A stretch of DNA of 64,000 nt from an uncultured Eubacteriales bacterium (lineage in GTDB: Bacteria > Bacillota > Clostridia > Oscillospirales > Acutalibacteraceae). The stretch covers positions 62,001 through 126,000 of the forward strand of contig CAKUVH010000003.1 in assembly GCA_934695425.1 (NCBI GenBank), given 5' to 3'. The translations under genes and the position numbers were made by a program. The first letter of the stretch is position 1. Each line of letters begins with the position of its first letter. Positions 25,177 to 35,151 of the stretch are shown here, one piece after another. The notes under the pieces are model-generated. The model worked only from the letters and a program-made list of their open reading frames with translations. It was not told where the DNA came from and made no database searches.

Positions 25177-27501
25177 ATAGATACTATAAATTTAATTGGA
25201 CGAGAAATCCCTGTTCTACCACTGCGGGGATTTGTTATGTTCCCGGGAATAACTGTAAATTTGGATATTGGAAGAAAAAAATCGGTATTAGCTGTGGAAG
25301 AAGCAATAAATTCTAATCAGCTGATATTCTTGGCCAATCAAAAAAATATCAAAGATGACGTGCCGGAAGCAGATAAAATTTACGATTTTGGTGTTTTGGC
25401 TAAAATCAAACAAATTTTAAAGCGTACCGATGAGACTATGCGTGTGCTCGTGGAAGGAATTTGTAGAGCGCAAGCAGAAATTTTTGATGATTCGAAAGAA
25501 TGTATTTTTGCAAAAATTGAAAAAAAAGAAAGCATTTCTGTAAATGATACCGATGAAATAAAAGCTTTAATCAGAGAAGCTAAGGCTCTTTTTTCGGAAA
25601 ATATAGATTTGTCGCCTCAAGTCCCTGTAGAATTACTCATAGATTCCGATAACAACAGCAATTTAATTGAAATCGTAGACAGCATGATTTTTAACAGTTC
25701 AATCCATACAAATGATAAACAAAATTTATTATCTGAGCTGGACTTTGAAAAAAGGATTATTAGTTTTATAAAATTATTATCTCAGGAAAATAACATTCTA
25801 TTTTATCAGAAAGAACTTGCCTTAAAGGTAAAAGATAAGCTCGACAAATCTCAGAAAGATTATTTACTTAGGGAACAGATTAAAATTCTTTCTGATGAAT
25901 TAGGAGATTTTGGAGACCCTGTAACAGAATCCGAAAAATACCTAAAAAAAATAAAGAAACTCAAGTTACCCAAAAGTACATATGAAAAGCTTAAACAAGA
26001 ATGTGACAATTTATACAAAACTCCAAGTGGTTCGCCTGAAGCCAATATTATAAGAAATTACTTGGATTTGTGTATTTCTTTGCCATGGAATACATCCTCT
26101 GAGGATATTTTGGACGTAGATAGAGCCTCTGAAATTCTTAATGAAGAACATTTTGGACTCAAAACCGTAAAAGAAAGAATACTCGAATTTTTATCGGTAA
26201 GAAAATTGGTTCCGAATATAAAAGGTCAAATTATATGCTTGGTAGGACCTCCGGGTGTGGGAAAAACTTCGATAGCACGTTCGCTGGCAAAGGCTATGGG
26301 TAAAAAATATGTCAGAATGTCTTTGGGCGGTTTGGGAGACGAATCGGAAATAAGAGGTCACAGAAAAACATACGTCGGAGCTATTCCCGGAAGGATAATT
26401 TCTTCAATAAAACAGTGTGGAACCAATAATCCTTTGATGCTTTTAGATGAAATAGACAAGTTATCTAAAGATTATCACGGCGACCCTTCATCTGCGCTGC
26501 TTGAAGTATTGGACCCTGAACAAAACAGCGAATTTTATGATAGGTATCTTGAGGTGCCTTTTGATTTAAGTAAAGTTTTGTTTATTGCAACTGCAAACGA
26601 TAAAACTAAAATTCCCGCTCCTTTATATGACCGCATGGAAGTGATAGAGCTTTGCAGTTATACACAGGAAGAAAAATTCCATATAGCGAAAAATCATTTA
26701 ATTCCCAAGCAGTTAAAACGCCACGGGCTCGGTGATTTGAATTTTGTTATAAGTGACAGAGCAATAGGCTTTATAATAAAGTTTTACACGAGAGAAGCCG
26801 GCGTAAGAGAGTTAGAACGAAAAATATCCGAAATTATGCGTAAAACAGCTAAAAAAGTTGTGTCAGATTCCAAAATTGAATCTATAAAAATAAATATAAA
26901 AGATGTGAAGAAAATTTTGGGATGTGAAAAATATAAGAAAGAATATATGGCAAACGGAGAAGTAGGAATCGTAAATGGTTTGGCTTGGACCGCGGTCGGT
27001 GGAACCGTGTTACCTGTGGAAACCATTCTGATGAAGGGAAAAGGCAAAGTTCAAATAACCGGCATGCTTGGCGATGTTATGAAAGAATCTGTAAATATAG
27101 CAATTAGTTATATTAGAGGAAATGCCAAAAAATTGGGAATAAATGAAGATTTTTACAAGCAGTTTGATATTCACATACACGCTCCTGAAGGTGCCATCCC
27201 AAAAGACGGACCTTCAGCCGGTATTACTATTGCTACAGCTTTGGTTTCTGCTTTAACAGGCTGTAAAGTCAGAGACGACATCGCTATGACCGGAGAAATC
27301 ACACTGAAAGGCGCGGTGTTGCCTATTGGTGGTTTAAAAGAAAAAACAATGGCCGCCTATAAAAACGGTCTAAAAACAGTAATAATTCCAAAAGAAAACG
27401 AAAGCGATCTTGAAGAAGTCGAAGATGTTGTTAAGAAATCGATTAAATTCGTTAAGGTAACTAATATAAGTGAAGTTTTGGATATTGCTATAGTTAAATG
27501 A
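25177..27501 (+). CDS. lon: ATP-dependent protease Lon, apparent ATA start
   Basis: 774 residues if it starts at ATA 25177, 10 nt after GGAG (25163-25166). The reading frame is open back to a stop at 25168-25170, and its first residues match the conserved Lon N-terminus (VLPLRGFVMFPG). The first in-frame ATG (25237) would remove about 20 residues including that motif. Domains: LAN substrate-binding domain, coiled arm, AAA+ module with GPPGVGKT and LLDEIDK, and a C-terminal serine protease with the catalytic Ser in PKDGPSAG and Lys in GGLKEKTMAA. It degrades misfolded proteins. Confidence 0.93.
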   Translation: MDTINLIGREIPVLPLRGFVMFPGITVNLDIGRKKSVLAVEEAINSNQLIFLANQKNIKDDVPEADKIYDFGVLAKIKQILKRTDETMRVLVEGICRAQAEIFDDSKECIFAKIEKKESISVNDTDEIKALIREAKALFSENIDLSPQVPVELLIDSDNNSNLIEIVDSMIFNSSIHTNDKQNLLSELDFEKRIISFIKLLSQENNILFYQKELALKVKDKLDKSQKDYLLREQIKILSDELGDFGDPVTESEKYLKKIKKLKLPKSTYEKLKQECDNLYKTPSGSPEANIIRNYLDLCISLPWNTSSEDILDVDRASEILNEEHFGLKTVKERILEFLSVRKLVPNIKGQIICLVGPPGVGKTSIARSLAKAMGKKYVRMSLGGLGDESEIRGHRKTYVGAIPGRIISSIKQCGTNNPLMLLDEIDKLSKDYHGDPSSALLEVLDPEQNSEFYDRYLEVPFDLSKVLFIATANDKTKIPAPLYDRMEVIELCSYTQEEKFHIAKNHLIPKQLKRHGLGDLNFVISDRAIGFIIKFYTREAGVRELERKISEIMRKTAKKVVSDSKIESIKINIKDVKKILGCEKYKKEYMANGEVGIVNGLAWTAVGGTVLPVETILMKGKGKVQITGMLGDVMKESVNIAISYIRGNAKKLGINEDFYKQFDIHIHAPEGAIPKDGPSAGITIATALVSALTGCKVRDDIAMTGEITLKGAVLPIGGLKEKTMAAYKNGLKTVIIPKENESDLEEVEDVVKKSIKFVKVTNISEVLDIAIVK

Positions 27502-27526
27502 TTAAATTAATGTACATGAGGTTAAA

Positions 27527-28114
27527 ATGGTAAATTTCAATGAAGCAAATTTTGAAAAATCAATTGGCAGTTTAGGACAATTGGTTAAAGAAAACATTCC
27601 CGAAATAGTATTTTCGGGAAAATCTAATGTAGGAAAATCTTCGCTAATAAACAAAATATTAAACAGAAAATCTTTAGCAAGAACGAGCTCTAAGCCGGGA
27701 AAAACCATAAATATAAATTTTTATAAACTAAAAAACATCAGATTTGTGGATTTGCCGGGATATGGCTATGCTCAGGTATCTTTTAAAGAAAAAAAACGCT
27801 GGTCGGAATTGGTAGAAGGGTATTTCAAAAAAGAACGTAATATCAAGTTGATAATACAAATAATAGATGTACGTCATCCGGCATCGGCGCTGGACATGCA
27901 GATGATAGAATTTTTGCATTCTCAAAATTTTCCTTTTATAATAGTTGCTTCAAAGTGCGATAAATTAAATAAAACTAATCGTGAAATGAGAGAAAAAATG
28001 ATGGAACAGGAATTATATTTATATGAAGATGTTCCTAAAATTATTTTTTCATCTCAAACCGGTGAGGGCATAGAAAAAATAAAAAGTATAATATCTGATT
28101 ATTGTGAAAATTAA
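27527..28114 (+). CDS. engB: GTP-binding protein EngB (YsxC)
   Basis: 195 residues with all G motifs: SGKSNVGKSSLI, TINFYK region, DLPGYGYAQ and ASKCDKLN. It assists late 50S assembly. TGAGG precedes the ATG 25 nt after lon, giving the common lon-engB pair. Confidence 0.95.
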   Translation: MVNFNEANFEKSIGSLGQLVKENIPEIVFSGKSNVGKSSLINKILNRKSLARTSSKPGKTININFYKLKNIRFVDLPGYGYAQVSFKEKKRWSELVEGYFKKERNIKLIIQIIDVRHPASALDMQMIEFLHSQNFPFIIVASKCDKLNKTNREMREKMMEQELYLYEDVPKIIFSSQTGEGIEKIKSIISDYCEN

Positions 28115-28129
28115 TTAAGGAGAATGACC

Positions 28130-30733
28130 ATGAAAAGAGAAATGGACAAAGTATATAATCCTAAAGATGTAGAAGAAAATATTTATAAAGAATGGGAAGA
28201 AAAAGGATATTTTAAGGCTAAAGTAAACAGTCGCAAAAAGCCTTTTACTATAGTTATGCCTCCTCCGAATATTACCGGAAAGCTCCATATGGGTCACGCT
28301 TTGGATGAAACCCTGCAAGATATTCTTATAAGATTTAAAAGAATGCAAGGCTTTGAAGCTTTGTGGGTTCCGGGCACCGACCATGCCTCTATAGCCACAG
28401 AGGCTAAAGTCGTCGAGCAACTTAAAAAAGAGGGATTATCCAAAGAAGAAATAGGTAGAGAAAAATTTTTGGAAAGAACCTGGCAATGGAAAAAAGAGTA
28501 CGGTGGCAGCATTGTAAACCAATTGAGAAAATTAGGCGCATCGTGCGATTGGTCCAGAGAGCGTTTCACAATGGATGAAGGATGCAGCAAAGCTGTAAGA
28601 GAATTCTTTGTTAAATTATACGAAAAAGGGCTTATTTATCGAGGAGAAAAAATTATAAATTGGTGCCCTAATTGTAAAACATCCATATCAGATTCAGAAG
28701 TTAATTTTAAAGAAATGGATGGAAATTTTTGGCATATAAGTTATAAATTGATAGGTTCACTCAATCACGTTACAGTCGCCACGACACGACCGGAAACTAT
28801 ATTCGGAGATGTGGCGCTCGCGGTAAATCCGAACGACTCCAGATATTCTCATTTGATAGGCAAAAAAGTAATTGTACCGGTAGTGGAAAGAGAAATCCCC
28901 ATAATCGCCGATGATTACGTTGATGTAGAAGTTGGAACCGGTGTATTAAAAATCACTCCTGCGCATGACCCGAATGACTTTGAAGTAGGTAAAAGACATA
29001 ACTTACCTATTATAAATGTTATGGATGAAGATGGAAAAATGAACGAAAATGCCATTTTATTCCAAGGGCTCGACAGATACGAAACCAGAAAACAACTGGT
29101 AGAACTTTTGCGCAAAGGCGGATATCTAGAAAAAACAGAATCTATTCATCATAATGTCGGCACGTGCTACAGATGTTCAACAACGGTAGAACCCAGAGTT
29201 TCTACCCAGTGGTTTGTTAAAATGGATGAGTTGGCCAAACCCGCTATCGATTGCGTAAAAAATGGCAAAACAAAATTCATCCCTGAAAGATTTAGCAAAA
29301 TTTATTTTCATTGGATGGAAAATATAAAAGATTGGTGTATATCCAGGCAGCTTTGGTGGGGCCACAGAATACCTGTGTGGTATTGCAAAAAATGCGGAGA
29401 GATGACTGTGTCCAAAGACACTCCCGATGTATGTAAGCATTGTGGGTCTGACGAAATATATCAAGATAATGATACTTTAGATACTTGGTTTTCCTCAGGG
29501 CTTTGGCCGTTTTCCGTATTGGGTTGGCCGGAAAAGACACCCGAACTTGATTATTTTTACCCCACAAATGTTTTGGTTACAGGGTATGATATAATATTTT
29601 TCTGGGTCGCTAAAATGATTTTTTCATCGCTTGAGATGACCGGAAAAGAACCTTTCAAAAATATTTTAATTCACGGGCTTGTTAGAGATTCACAAGGAAG
29701 AAAAATGTCAAAATCTTTGGGCAATGGTGTAGACCCACTGGAAATAATTGAAAAATATGGCGCAGATGCATTGAGATTTTCATTAATGCTTGGCAACGGT
29801 CCGGGAAATGATATGAGATTCTTCAATGAAAAAGTTGAAGCCAGCAGAAATTTTGCTAACAAAATATGGAATGCAGCAAGATTTATACATTTGAATACAG
29901 ATAATCAAGCCGTGGAAAAAAGAATTCCCAGAGAATTGGGCGACATCGACAGATGGATTTTAAGTAGATTAAATTCAATTATTTTGGAAGTCACAAATAA
30001 TTTGGATAAATTTGAACTTGGAATAGCAGCTCAAAATATATACGACTTCGTGTGGGATGAGTTTTGCGATTGGTATATTGAATTCTCAAAAATAGAAGGC
30101 AAAAAAGAAGTGTTACTTTTCGTTGTAGATAGTATTCTAAAATTACTTCATCCTTTTATGCCTTTTGTTACTGAAGAGATTTGGAAGTCTTTCCAGGAAA
30201 CCGATGGTTCCATAATGGTAGAAAGATATCCCGGATTCAACGATAAATATATAAACAAAATTGCGGAATATAATATTAAGGTATTAATGTCCGTGATAAA
30301 ATCTATAAGAAACATACGAAGCGAAATGAATGTTTCGCACGGCAAAAAAACTGTGATTTATATTGACAGTGACAATTCAGAAACATGCAAAGTATTGAAA
30401 AAATACGAAAATATTATTTGCAAAATGGCATATGCTAAATCAGTTGAAATAAATTCGGACAGAGGAAATGAAAAATTAGTCTCTGCTGTTAATGACTACG
30501 TGAAAATTTATATTCCTGTGGATGAGTTGGTTGACAGAGAAGCTGAAATAGCGAGGTTAAACAAAGAACTAGAAAATGTAAATAAGCAATTGATTCAAGC
30601 TGAATCAAGATTAAAAAATGAAAAATTTCTTTCAAAAGCTCCAAAAGAAATAGTAGATGGGGCTCGTGAATCGGCAAATAAACTCGCTGATAAATCTAAA
30701 AGAATACTTGAAGAAATATCGAAATTAAAATAA
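28130..30733 (+). CDS. valS: Valyl-tRNA synthetase
   Basis: 867 residues, starting at ATG 28130, 7 nt after AAGGAG; an ATG at 28124 is almost fused to the ribosome site. Class I motifs: PNITGKLHMGHAL (HIGH) and KMSKSLGNG (KMSKS). The editing domain has TTRPETIFGD. Two Cys clusters (WCPNC; CKKCGEM ... CKHCG) form zinc knuckles, and a C-terminal coiled coil (~residues 800-867) contacts tRNA. No T-box leader fits in the 15-nt gap upstream. Confidence 0.97.
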   Translation: MKREMDKVYNPKDVEENIYKEWEEKGYFKAKVNSRKKPFTIVMPPPNITGKLHMGHALDETLQDILIRFKRMQGFEALWVPGTDHASIATEAKVVEQLKKEGLSKEEIGREKFLERTWQWKKEYGGSIVNQLRKLGASCDWSRERFTMDEGCSKAVREFFVKLYEKGLIYRGEKIINWCPNCKTSISDSEVNFKEMDGNFWHISYKLIGSLNHVTVATTRPETIFGDVALAVNPNDSRYSHLIGKKVIVPVVEREIPIIADDYVDVEVGTGVLKITPAHDPNDFEVGKRHNLPIINVMDEDGKMNENAILFQGLDRYETRKQLVELLRKGGYLEKTESIHHNVGTCYRCSTTVEPRVSTQWFVKMDELAKPAIDCVKNGKTKFIPERFSKIYFHWMENIKDWCISRQLWWGHRIPVWYCKKCGEMTVSKDTPDVCKHCGSDEIYQDNDTLDTWFSSGLWPFSVLGWPEKTPELDYFYPTNVLVTGYDIIFFWVAKMIFSSLEMTGKEPFKNILIHGLVRDSQGRKMSKSLGNGVDPLEIIEKYGADALRFSLMLGNGPGNDMRFFNEKVEASRNFANKIWNAARFIHLNTDNQAVEKRIPRELGDIDRWILSRLNSIILEVTNNLDKFELGIAAQNIYDFVWDEFCDWYIEFSKIEGKKEVLLFVVDSILKLLHPFMPFVTEEIWKSFQETDGSIMVERYPGFNDKYINKIAEYNIKVLMSVIKSIRNIRSEMNVSHGKKTVIYIDSDNSETCKVLKKYENIICKMAYAKSVEINSDRGNEKLVSAVNDYVKIYIPVDELVDREAEIARLNKELENVNKQLIQAESRLKNEKFLSKAPKEIVDGARESANKLADKSKRILEEISKLK

Positions 30734-30775
30734 ACTAAAAAAATTTTATCAATGACTTATTTCTACAAAATATTT

Positions 30776-30816
30776 AACGAACATCCTTTATCATAATGAT
30801 AGAGGGTGTTCGTTTT
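30776..30816 (+). terminator. Terminator after valS
   Basis: AACGAACA...ATCA pairs with TGAT...TGTTCGTT over about 17 positions with minor mismatches, then TTTT. Confidence 0.8.
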
Positions 30817-30890
30817 ATAATTAAAAAAAGGACATGCTTTTTGATATTTAATTTTTATAATTAAAACCTAAAATGAGGAGGTAAAAATTA

Positions 30891-31196
30891 ATGGCAGTTA
30901 AAATTTTGCCCGAAAAAAAGGGTTGTGTGGTTGCTGTAATAGAGGGAGATATCGACCATCATACCGCCAAAGAGATAAGAGAGACCATCGATGAATATAT
31001 AGAAAAATATTCTCCTTTATTTCTCAAATTAGATTTTAGCGAGGTTAGATTTATGGATAGCTCAGGGATCGGGTTAATTATGGGCAGATATAAATTAATG
31101 ACTTCTTTGAGAGGTAAATTAAAAGTTGTTAATGTCCCGAAAAATCTAGAAAGAATGATTAAATTATCAGGTCTTCCGACTTTGGGAATTTTTTAA
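30891..31196 (+). CDS. spoIIAA: Anti-sigma F factor antagonist SpoIIAA
   Basis: 101 residues, a STAS-domain protein. The phosphorylatable Ser lies in FMDSSGIGLIMGRY, the SpoIIAA signature. Dephosphorylated SpoIIAA releases sigma-F from SpoIIAB in the forespore. TGAGGAGG precedes the ATG. First gene of the three-gene spoIIA operon; I did not find a convincing sigma-H promoter upstream. Confidence 0.95.
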   Translation: MAVKILPEKKGCVVAVIEGDIDHHTAKEIRETIDEYIEKYSPLFLKLDFSEVRFMDSSGIGLIMGRYKLMTSLRGKLKVVNVPKNLERMIKLSGLPTLGIF

Positions 31197-31213
31197 AGAA
31201 AGGAAAATAAGAA

Positions 31214-31660
31214 ATGCAAGAAGTAATAAACGAAATGAATATAAACTTTTTTAGCAGGTCATGTAATGAAGGCTTTGCGAGAACTGTAGTATCGTCTTTT
31301 GTATCTCAGTTGGACCCTACAATCGATGAGCTCGCAGATATTAAAACAGCGGTTTCGGAGGCAGTAACAAACTCGATAGTACACGGGTATAAAACCGGAA
31401 TAGGAAAAATTTACATATCTTCAAAAATATATAACAACGGCTGTGTAATGATAAAAATTAAAGATAAAGGCTGCGGAATAGAAAACGTAAAACAAGCCAT
31501 GGAGCCTTTATTTACAACAGGTGGGAGCGAACGCTCGGGGCTTGGTTTTGCGGTTATGCAAAGCTTTATGGACAAAATAAAGGTAACTTCAAAAATCGGG
31601 AAAGGCACTACAGTTACACTTCAAAAATTTATAATTCGCAGAACTGTTGACAATGAATAA
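31214..31660 (+). CDS. spoIIAB: Anti-sigma F factor SpoIIAB
   Basis: 148 residues, a GHKL serine kinase with the N box ALSEAVTNSIVHGY-like (here VSEAVTNSIVHGY), G1 IKDKGCGIE and G2 GGSERSGLGFAVM. It binds and holds sigma-F and phosphorylates SpoIIAA. Its end overlaps sigF by 8 nt. Confidence 0.95.
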   Translation: MQEVINEMNINFFSRSCNEGFARTVVSSFVSQLDPTIDELADIKTAVSEAVTNSIVHGYKTGIGKIYISSKIYNNGCVMIKIKDKGCGIENVKQAMEPLFTTGGSERSGLGFAVMQSFMDKIKVTSKIGKGTTVTLQKFIIRRTVDNE

Positions 31661-32315
31661 TGATAAAATTATTATAGAAAATCACTTGGGATTAGTGCAC
31701 CTGTGCTGTCAACGATTTCGTAAACGGGGAATAGACTACGAAGATATATTTCAATCCGGATGCATAGGGCTCACAAAGGCGGCAAAAAATTTTGATAGCA
31801 CAAAAGGTGTAGTGTTTTCAACTTATGCCGTTCCGGTTATACTGGGAGAAATAAAATCTCTCTTTCGAGAAAACAGAGCTTTAAAAATAAGCAGAAAAAT
31901 AAAAGAATTAGAAACTAAAATTAATTACGAAAGAGAAAAATTTTTAAAAAATCACGAAAGAGAGCCTTCGGTAAATGAACTTGCAAACATATTGGAAGTG
32001 GATTGCGATCAAATTATAGAAGCTCTAGAATCTTCAAGAGCGCTTATATCTCTTGATTCTCCGGTTAGCGAAAATGACGATAATAAAAATTCTCTGGAGA
32101 TACCCGTCGAATTTGATGACGAAAAAATATCAACCAGAGTTTCATTAATCGAAATTTTAAAAACTTTTGAGAAAAAAGATAAAAATTTAATATTTCTTAG
32201 ATTTTTTAAAGGGAATACTCAATCAAATACCGCAAAACATTTGGGCATGACACAGGTTCAAGTTTCAAGAAGAGAAAAAGTACTTTTAAAAATGATAAGA
32301 GAAAAATTAGCTTAA
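31653..32315 (+). CDS. sigF: RNA polymerase sigma-F factor
   Basis: 220 residues from ATG 31653, inside the end of spoIIAB. Region 2 reads GIDYEDIFQSGCIGLTKA and STYAVPVILGEIK; region 3 has EREPSVNELANIL; the region 4 helix-turn-helix is NTAKHLGMTQVQVSRREK. It directs early forespore genes. It ends only 4 nt before whiA on the opposite strand. Confidence 0.95.
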   Translation: MNNDKIIIENHLGLVHLCCQRFRKRGIDYEDIFQSGCIGLTKAAKNFDSTKGVVFSTYAVPVILGEIKSLFRENRALKISRKIKELETKINYEREKFLKNHEREPSVNELANILEVDCDQIIEALESSRALISLDSPVSENDDNKNSLEIPVEFDDEKISTRVSLIEILKTFEKKDKNLIFLRFFKGNTQSNTAKHLGMTQVQVSRREKVLLKMIREKLA

Positions 32316-32319
32316 GATT

Positions 32320-33183
32320 TCAAAGACTTTTCGCTAAGTCCAATAATTTTTTAAGCCTGTGATTTATTCCGGATTTGCTTATGGGCGCTTTATATAATTT
32401 GGTCATCTCTTGAAGCGAGATGTATGGATTAGAAAGACGTATTTCTGCGGTTTCTTTTAAATGTTCCGGCAAGCTGTTTAATCCTACTGTACTTTTAATT
32501 TTTTTAATGGCATTTATCTGAACAGTCGAAGAATTGGTTATTTTGCTTAGGTTGGCAGTTTCAAAGTTGGTTGCGCGATTAACATTATTTCTAACTTCTT
32601 TCAGCATTTTTATCTGCATTATTTCCATCGAACAATTTTTAGAATCTATATAAGTTAAAAAATCAGTAATTTTGTCACTGCTTTTTATGTACAGAACAAA
32701 ATTATCTCTTCTTCTGATTATTTTTAAATCCAGATACAAAAAAGTTATACTATTTAGAATTTTAAGTAGCAAATTACAGGAATTTTCATTGAGCACATTA
32801 AATTCAAGATGATATTCTATCTCAGGGTTGGCGACGCTCCCGCAAGCTAAAAAAGCTCCTTTTACAAAATCAGAAACAGATGCATTTTCTAAATTTTCAG
32901 AAGATGCATCTTTAAGTTTTAGACATTTTTCTAAAATTTCCGACTTGATAATTTTTAAAATAAATTTACCGTCAACAACTTCTTCTAAAGAAAAATAATC
33001 TCTAGAATCGCCTACTGTTAACAAACATTTTAACCTTTTTAAAATTAGATCATTTTCTACTTTTACCGCATTTTGCGACGAAATATCGGGATTTAAAAAA
33101 ATATATATTCCACAAATTTCCATTAATGGATTTTTCATATTCGAATTAATAATCTCTTTTTTTACTTTATAAGAAAACGACAT
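32320..33183 (-). CDS. whiA: DNA-binding protein WhiA
   Basis: 287 residues. A LAGLIDADG-like N-terminal half without the endonuclease catalytic residues (FVKGAFLACGSVANPE) and a C-terminal helix-turn-helix (LPEHLKETAEIRLSNP, then SKSGINHRLKKL). WhiA affects cell division and chromosome segregation in Bacillota. It ends a minus-strand run hprK-murB-whiA; the related yvcK is not between murB and whiA here. Confidence 0.95.
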   Translation of the reverse strand: MSFSYKVKKEIINSNMKNPLMEICGIYIFLNPDISSQNAVKVENDLILKRLKCLLTVGDSRDYFSLEEVVDGKFILKIIKSEILEKCLKLKDASSENLENASVSDFVKGAFLACGSVANPEIEYHLEFNVLNENSCNLLLKILNSITFLYLDLKIIRRRDNFVLYIKSSDKITDFLTYIDSKNCSMEIMQIKMLKEVRNNVNRATNFETANLSKITNSSTVQINAIKKIKSTVGLNSLPEHLKETAEIRLSNPYISLQEMTKLYKAPISKSGINHRLKKLLDLAKSL

Positions 33184-33195
33184 ATTTATTATTCC

Positions 33196-34134
33196 TTATA
33201 TTTCTATATTTCCCAAAGTTTTGATCTCACATTCGAGATTTATCCCGGAATTATCATAGACCGTTTTTTTAATATGTGCTATTAATTTGGATACATCTTC
33301 TGCAGAAGCATTGCCGGTATTTACTATAAATCCCGCATGTTTTGGGCTTACCATTGCTCCTCCTACAGAATATCCTTTAAGTCCGCAGCTTTCTATGAGC
33401 GTACCTGCATAATATCCATTTCCGGGACGTTTAAAAATACTTCCTGCATTCGGTTGGCTCAAGGGTTGCTTCGATTTTCTCTTATGAATGTTTTCGTACA
33501 TTTTGCTGCGTATTTCTTGGCTCGAAAGAGGATTAAGTGATAATTTTAACGAAGTTATGATAAAAGGATTGTCAGTATAAAAACTTTTCCTGTATGAAAG
33601 CGCCAACTGATCCTTATTTAATATTTCTTCATTTCCATCAAGTGTTATATGAGTACCTTGCAATATTACTTTGGAAATATCATCACCGTAAGCACCCGCA
33701 TTCATAAACAAAGCGCCCCCGCATGAACCGGGGATTCCCCAGGCAAATTCAAGTCCGGAAAGATTATTTTTCATAGCAAAAATACACGCTTTGGCGAGCG
33801 GAATCCCGGAACTGCAAAGCAAAGTAGTTTCGTTTTCAAGATTTAATATTCTTTCGCTCTTCAGCAAACTTAAAACAATTCCTCTAAATCCATCATCAGA
33901 AACCAATAAATTACTTCCGTTTCCTATCATGAAGAAAGGAATATTGGTTTCTGATATTTTTTGAAGTATTTTTTTCAAAGATTGAGTATTGTTAACATAT
34001 ATAAATAAATCTGCAGGACCGCCTATCCTAAACGAAGTATGATATTTCATCTCTTCGTTGACTAATACTAAACATCCGAGGCTTTCAGCCAGATTCATTA
34101 TGCTCTGATATATCATAGATATAATTTTTATCAC
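33196..34134 (-). CDS. murB: UDP-N-acetylenolpyruvoylglucosamine reductase
   Basis: About 312 residues. FAD-binding RIGGPADLF, NGSNLLVSDDGFRG and IPGSCGGALFMNAGAYG; catalytic Ser in PNAGSIFKRP; a C-terminal Glu near NLECEIK. It makes UDP-MurNAc. The start is uncertain: AAAGG lies 1 nt from a GTG (34134), 10 nt from an in-frame ATT and 19 nt from ATG 34116. Confidence 0.95.
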   Translation of the reverse strand: MIKIISMIYQSIMNLAESLGCLVLVNEEMKYHTSFRIGGPADLFIYVNNTQSLKKILQKISETNIPFFMIGNGSNLLVSDDGFRGIVLSLLKSERILNLENETTLLCSSGIPLAKACIFAMKNNLSGLEFAWGIPGSCGGALFMNAGAYGDDISKVILQGTHITLDGNEEILNKDQLALSYRKSFYTDNPFIITSLKLSLNPLSSQEIRSKMYENIHKRKSKQPLSQPNAGSIFKRPGNGYYAGTLIESCGLKGYSVGGAMVSPKHAGFIVNTGNASAEDVSKLIAHIKKTVYDNSGINLECEIKTLGNIEI

Positions 34135-34170
34135 GCCTTTAAATTATTTATTTGTAATTATTATTCATCG

Positions 34171-35139
34171 TTATATATCCCATATGCACGTTTCAAGTTC
34201 TTTTTCATCCGGTCGCGGACATTCCATTCCCAAATTTATAAAAAGTTCTCTGGCGGCATTATATCCCATTTTTCTTTGTCTGTTATTCATGGCAGCAACC
34301 TCTATTATTACTGCCAAGTTTCTTCCGGGTCTGACCGGAACATTTATAAAGGGAACTCTTACACCCAGTATTTCAGTATATTTACACTCTGTTCCCATAC
34401 GGTCATAAGATTTTTTATCGTTCCAATTTTCCATACTAACTACCATGTCTATGGTTTCGGTTAGTTTTACGGAACCTATACCAAAAATTCTACGAGCATT
34501 TATTATACCTACTCCGCGCACTTCTATAAAATGACGTATGTTTTCCGGTGCTGCACCTACCAACGTGTTTTTGGGTATTTTTCTGATTTCAACCAAATCA
34601 TCGGCTATAAGTTTATGACCACGTTTTAAGAGCTCTATGGCCGTTTCACTTTTTCCGACTCCGCTTTCTCCGATTAAAAGTATGCCTTCTCCGTGAACAT
34701 TTAAAAGCCCTCCGGAACGTGTAATTCTAGGAGCCAAATGAACATTAAGAAACGGTGTAAGTTCAGCCATAACTTCTGCGGCGGTATCTTCTGAGGTTAA
34801 AATAGGAACTTTATATCTATTTGCAACCGCTATTATTTCAGGCAACGGCTTAATTCCGTAAGATATCACTAATAACGGTGGTCTACGAGATAAAATCGCT
34901 TCAACGGATTTATATACCTCATCCGATGATAATGTAGAAAGAAAATAACTTTCACTTTCACCCATAACTATTATTCTGCGATTATCAAAATGGTCTATAG
35001 GCCCTATTAATTCAAGGCCCAATCTGTTTATATCTCTAGATGAAATTTTAACTTCCTTAGGATTAACCGGCATTAAAGCTACTTTAAAAGATAATTCCCT
35101 AATTAGATCGGTTAACTGCACATGAAATCCTGAACCCAT
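34171..35139 (-). CDS. hprK: HPr kinase/phosphorylase
   Basis: 322 residues from ATG 35139, with AGAGG upstream at usable distance; the GTG at 35151 sits inside that site. Walker A GESGVGKSETAIELL, the catalytic Asp in KLIADDLVEI and the signature EVRGVGIINARRIFG are present. It phosphorylates HPr at Ser46 in carbon catabolite control. First gene of the hprK-murB-whiA run. Confidence 0.95.
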   Translation of the reverse strand: MGSGFHVQLTDLIRELSFKVALMPVNPKEVKISSRDINRLGLELIGPIDHFDNRRIIVMGESESYFLSTLSSDEVYKSVEAILSRRPPLLVISYGIKPLPEIIAVANRYKVPILTSEDTAAEVMAELTPFLNVHLAPRITRSGGLLNVHGEGILLIGESGVGKSETAIELLKRGHKLIADDLVEIRKIPKNTLVGAAPENIRHFIEVRGVGIINARRIFGIGSVKLTETIDMVVSMENWNDKKSYDRMGTECKYTEILGVRVPFINVPVRPGRNLAVIIEVAAMNNRQRKMGYNAARELFINLGMECPRPDEKELETCIWDI

Positions 35140-35151
35140 TTTTATGTACAC

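Noticed and set aside
28115..28129. T-box leader for valS
   Set aside because: Only 15 nt separate engB and valS; argS also lacks a long leader.
30817..30890. Sigma-H promoter for the spoIIA operon
   Set aside because: An AGGACAT-like -35 can be seen but no matching GAAT-type -10 at correct spacing.
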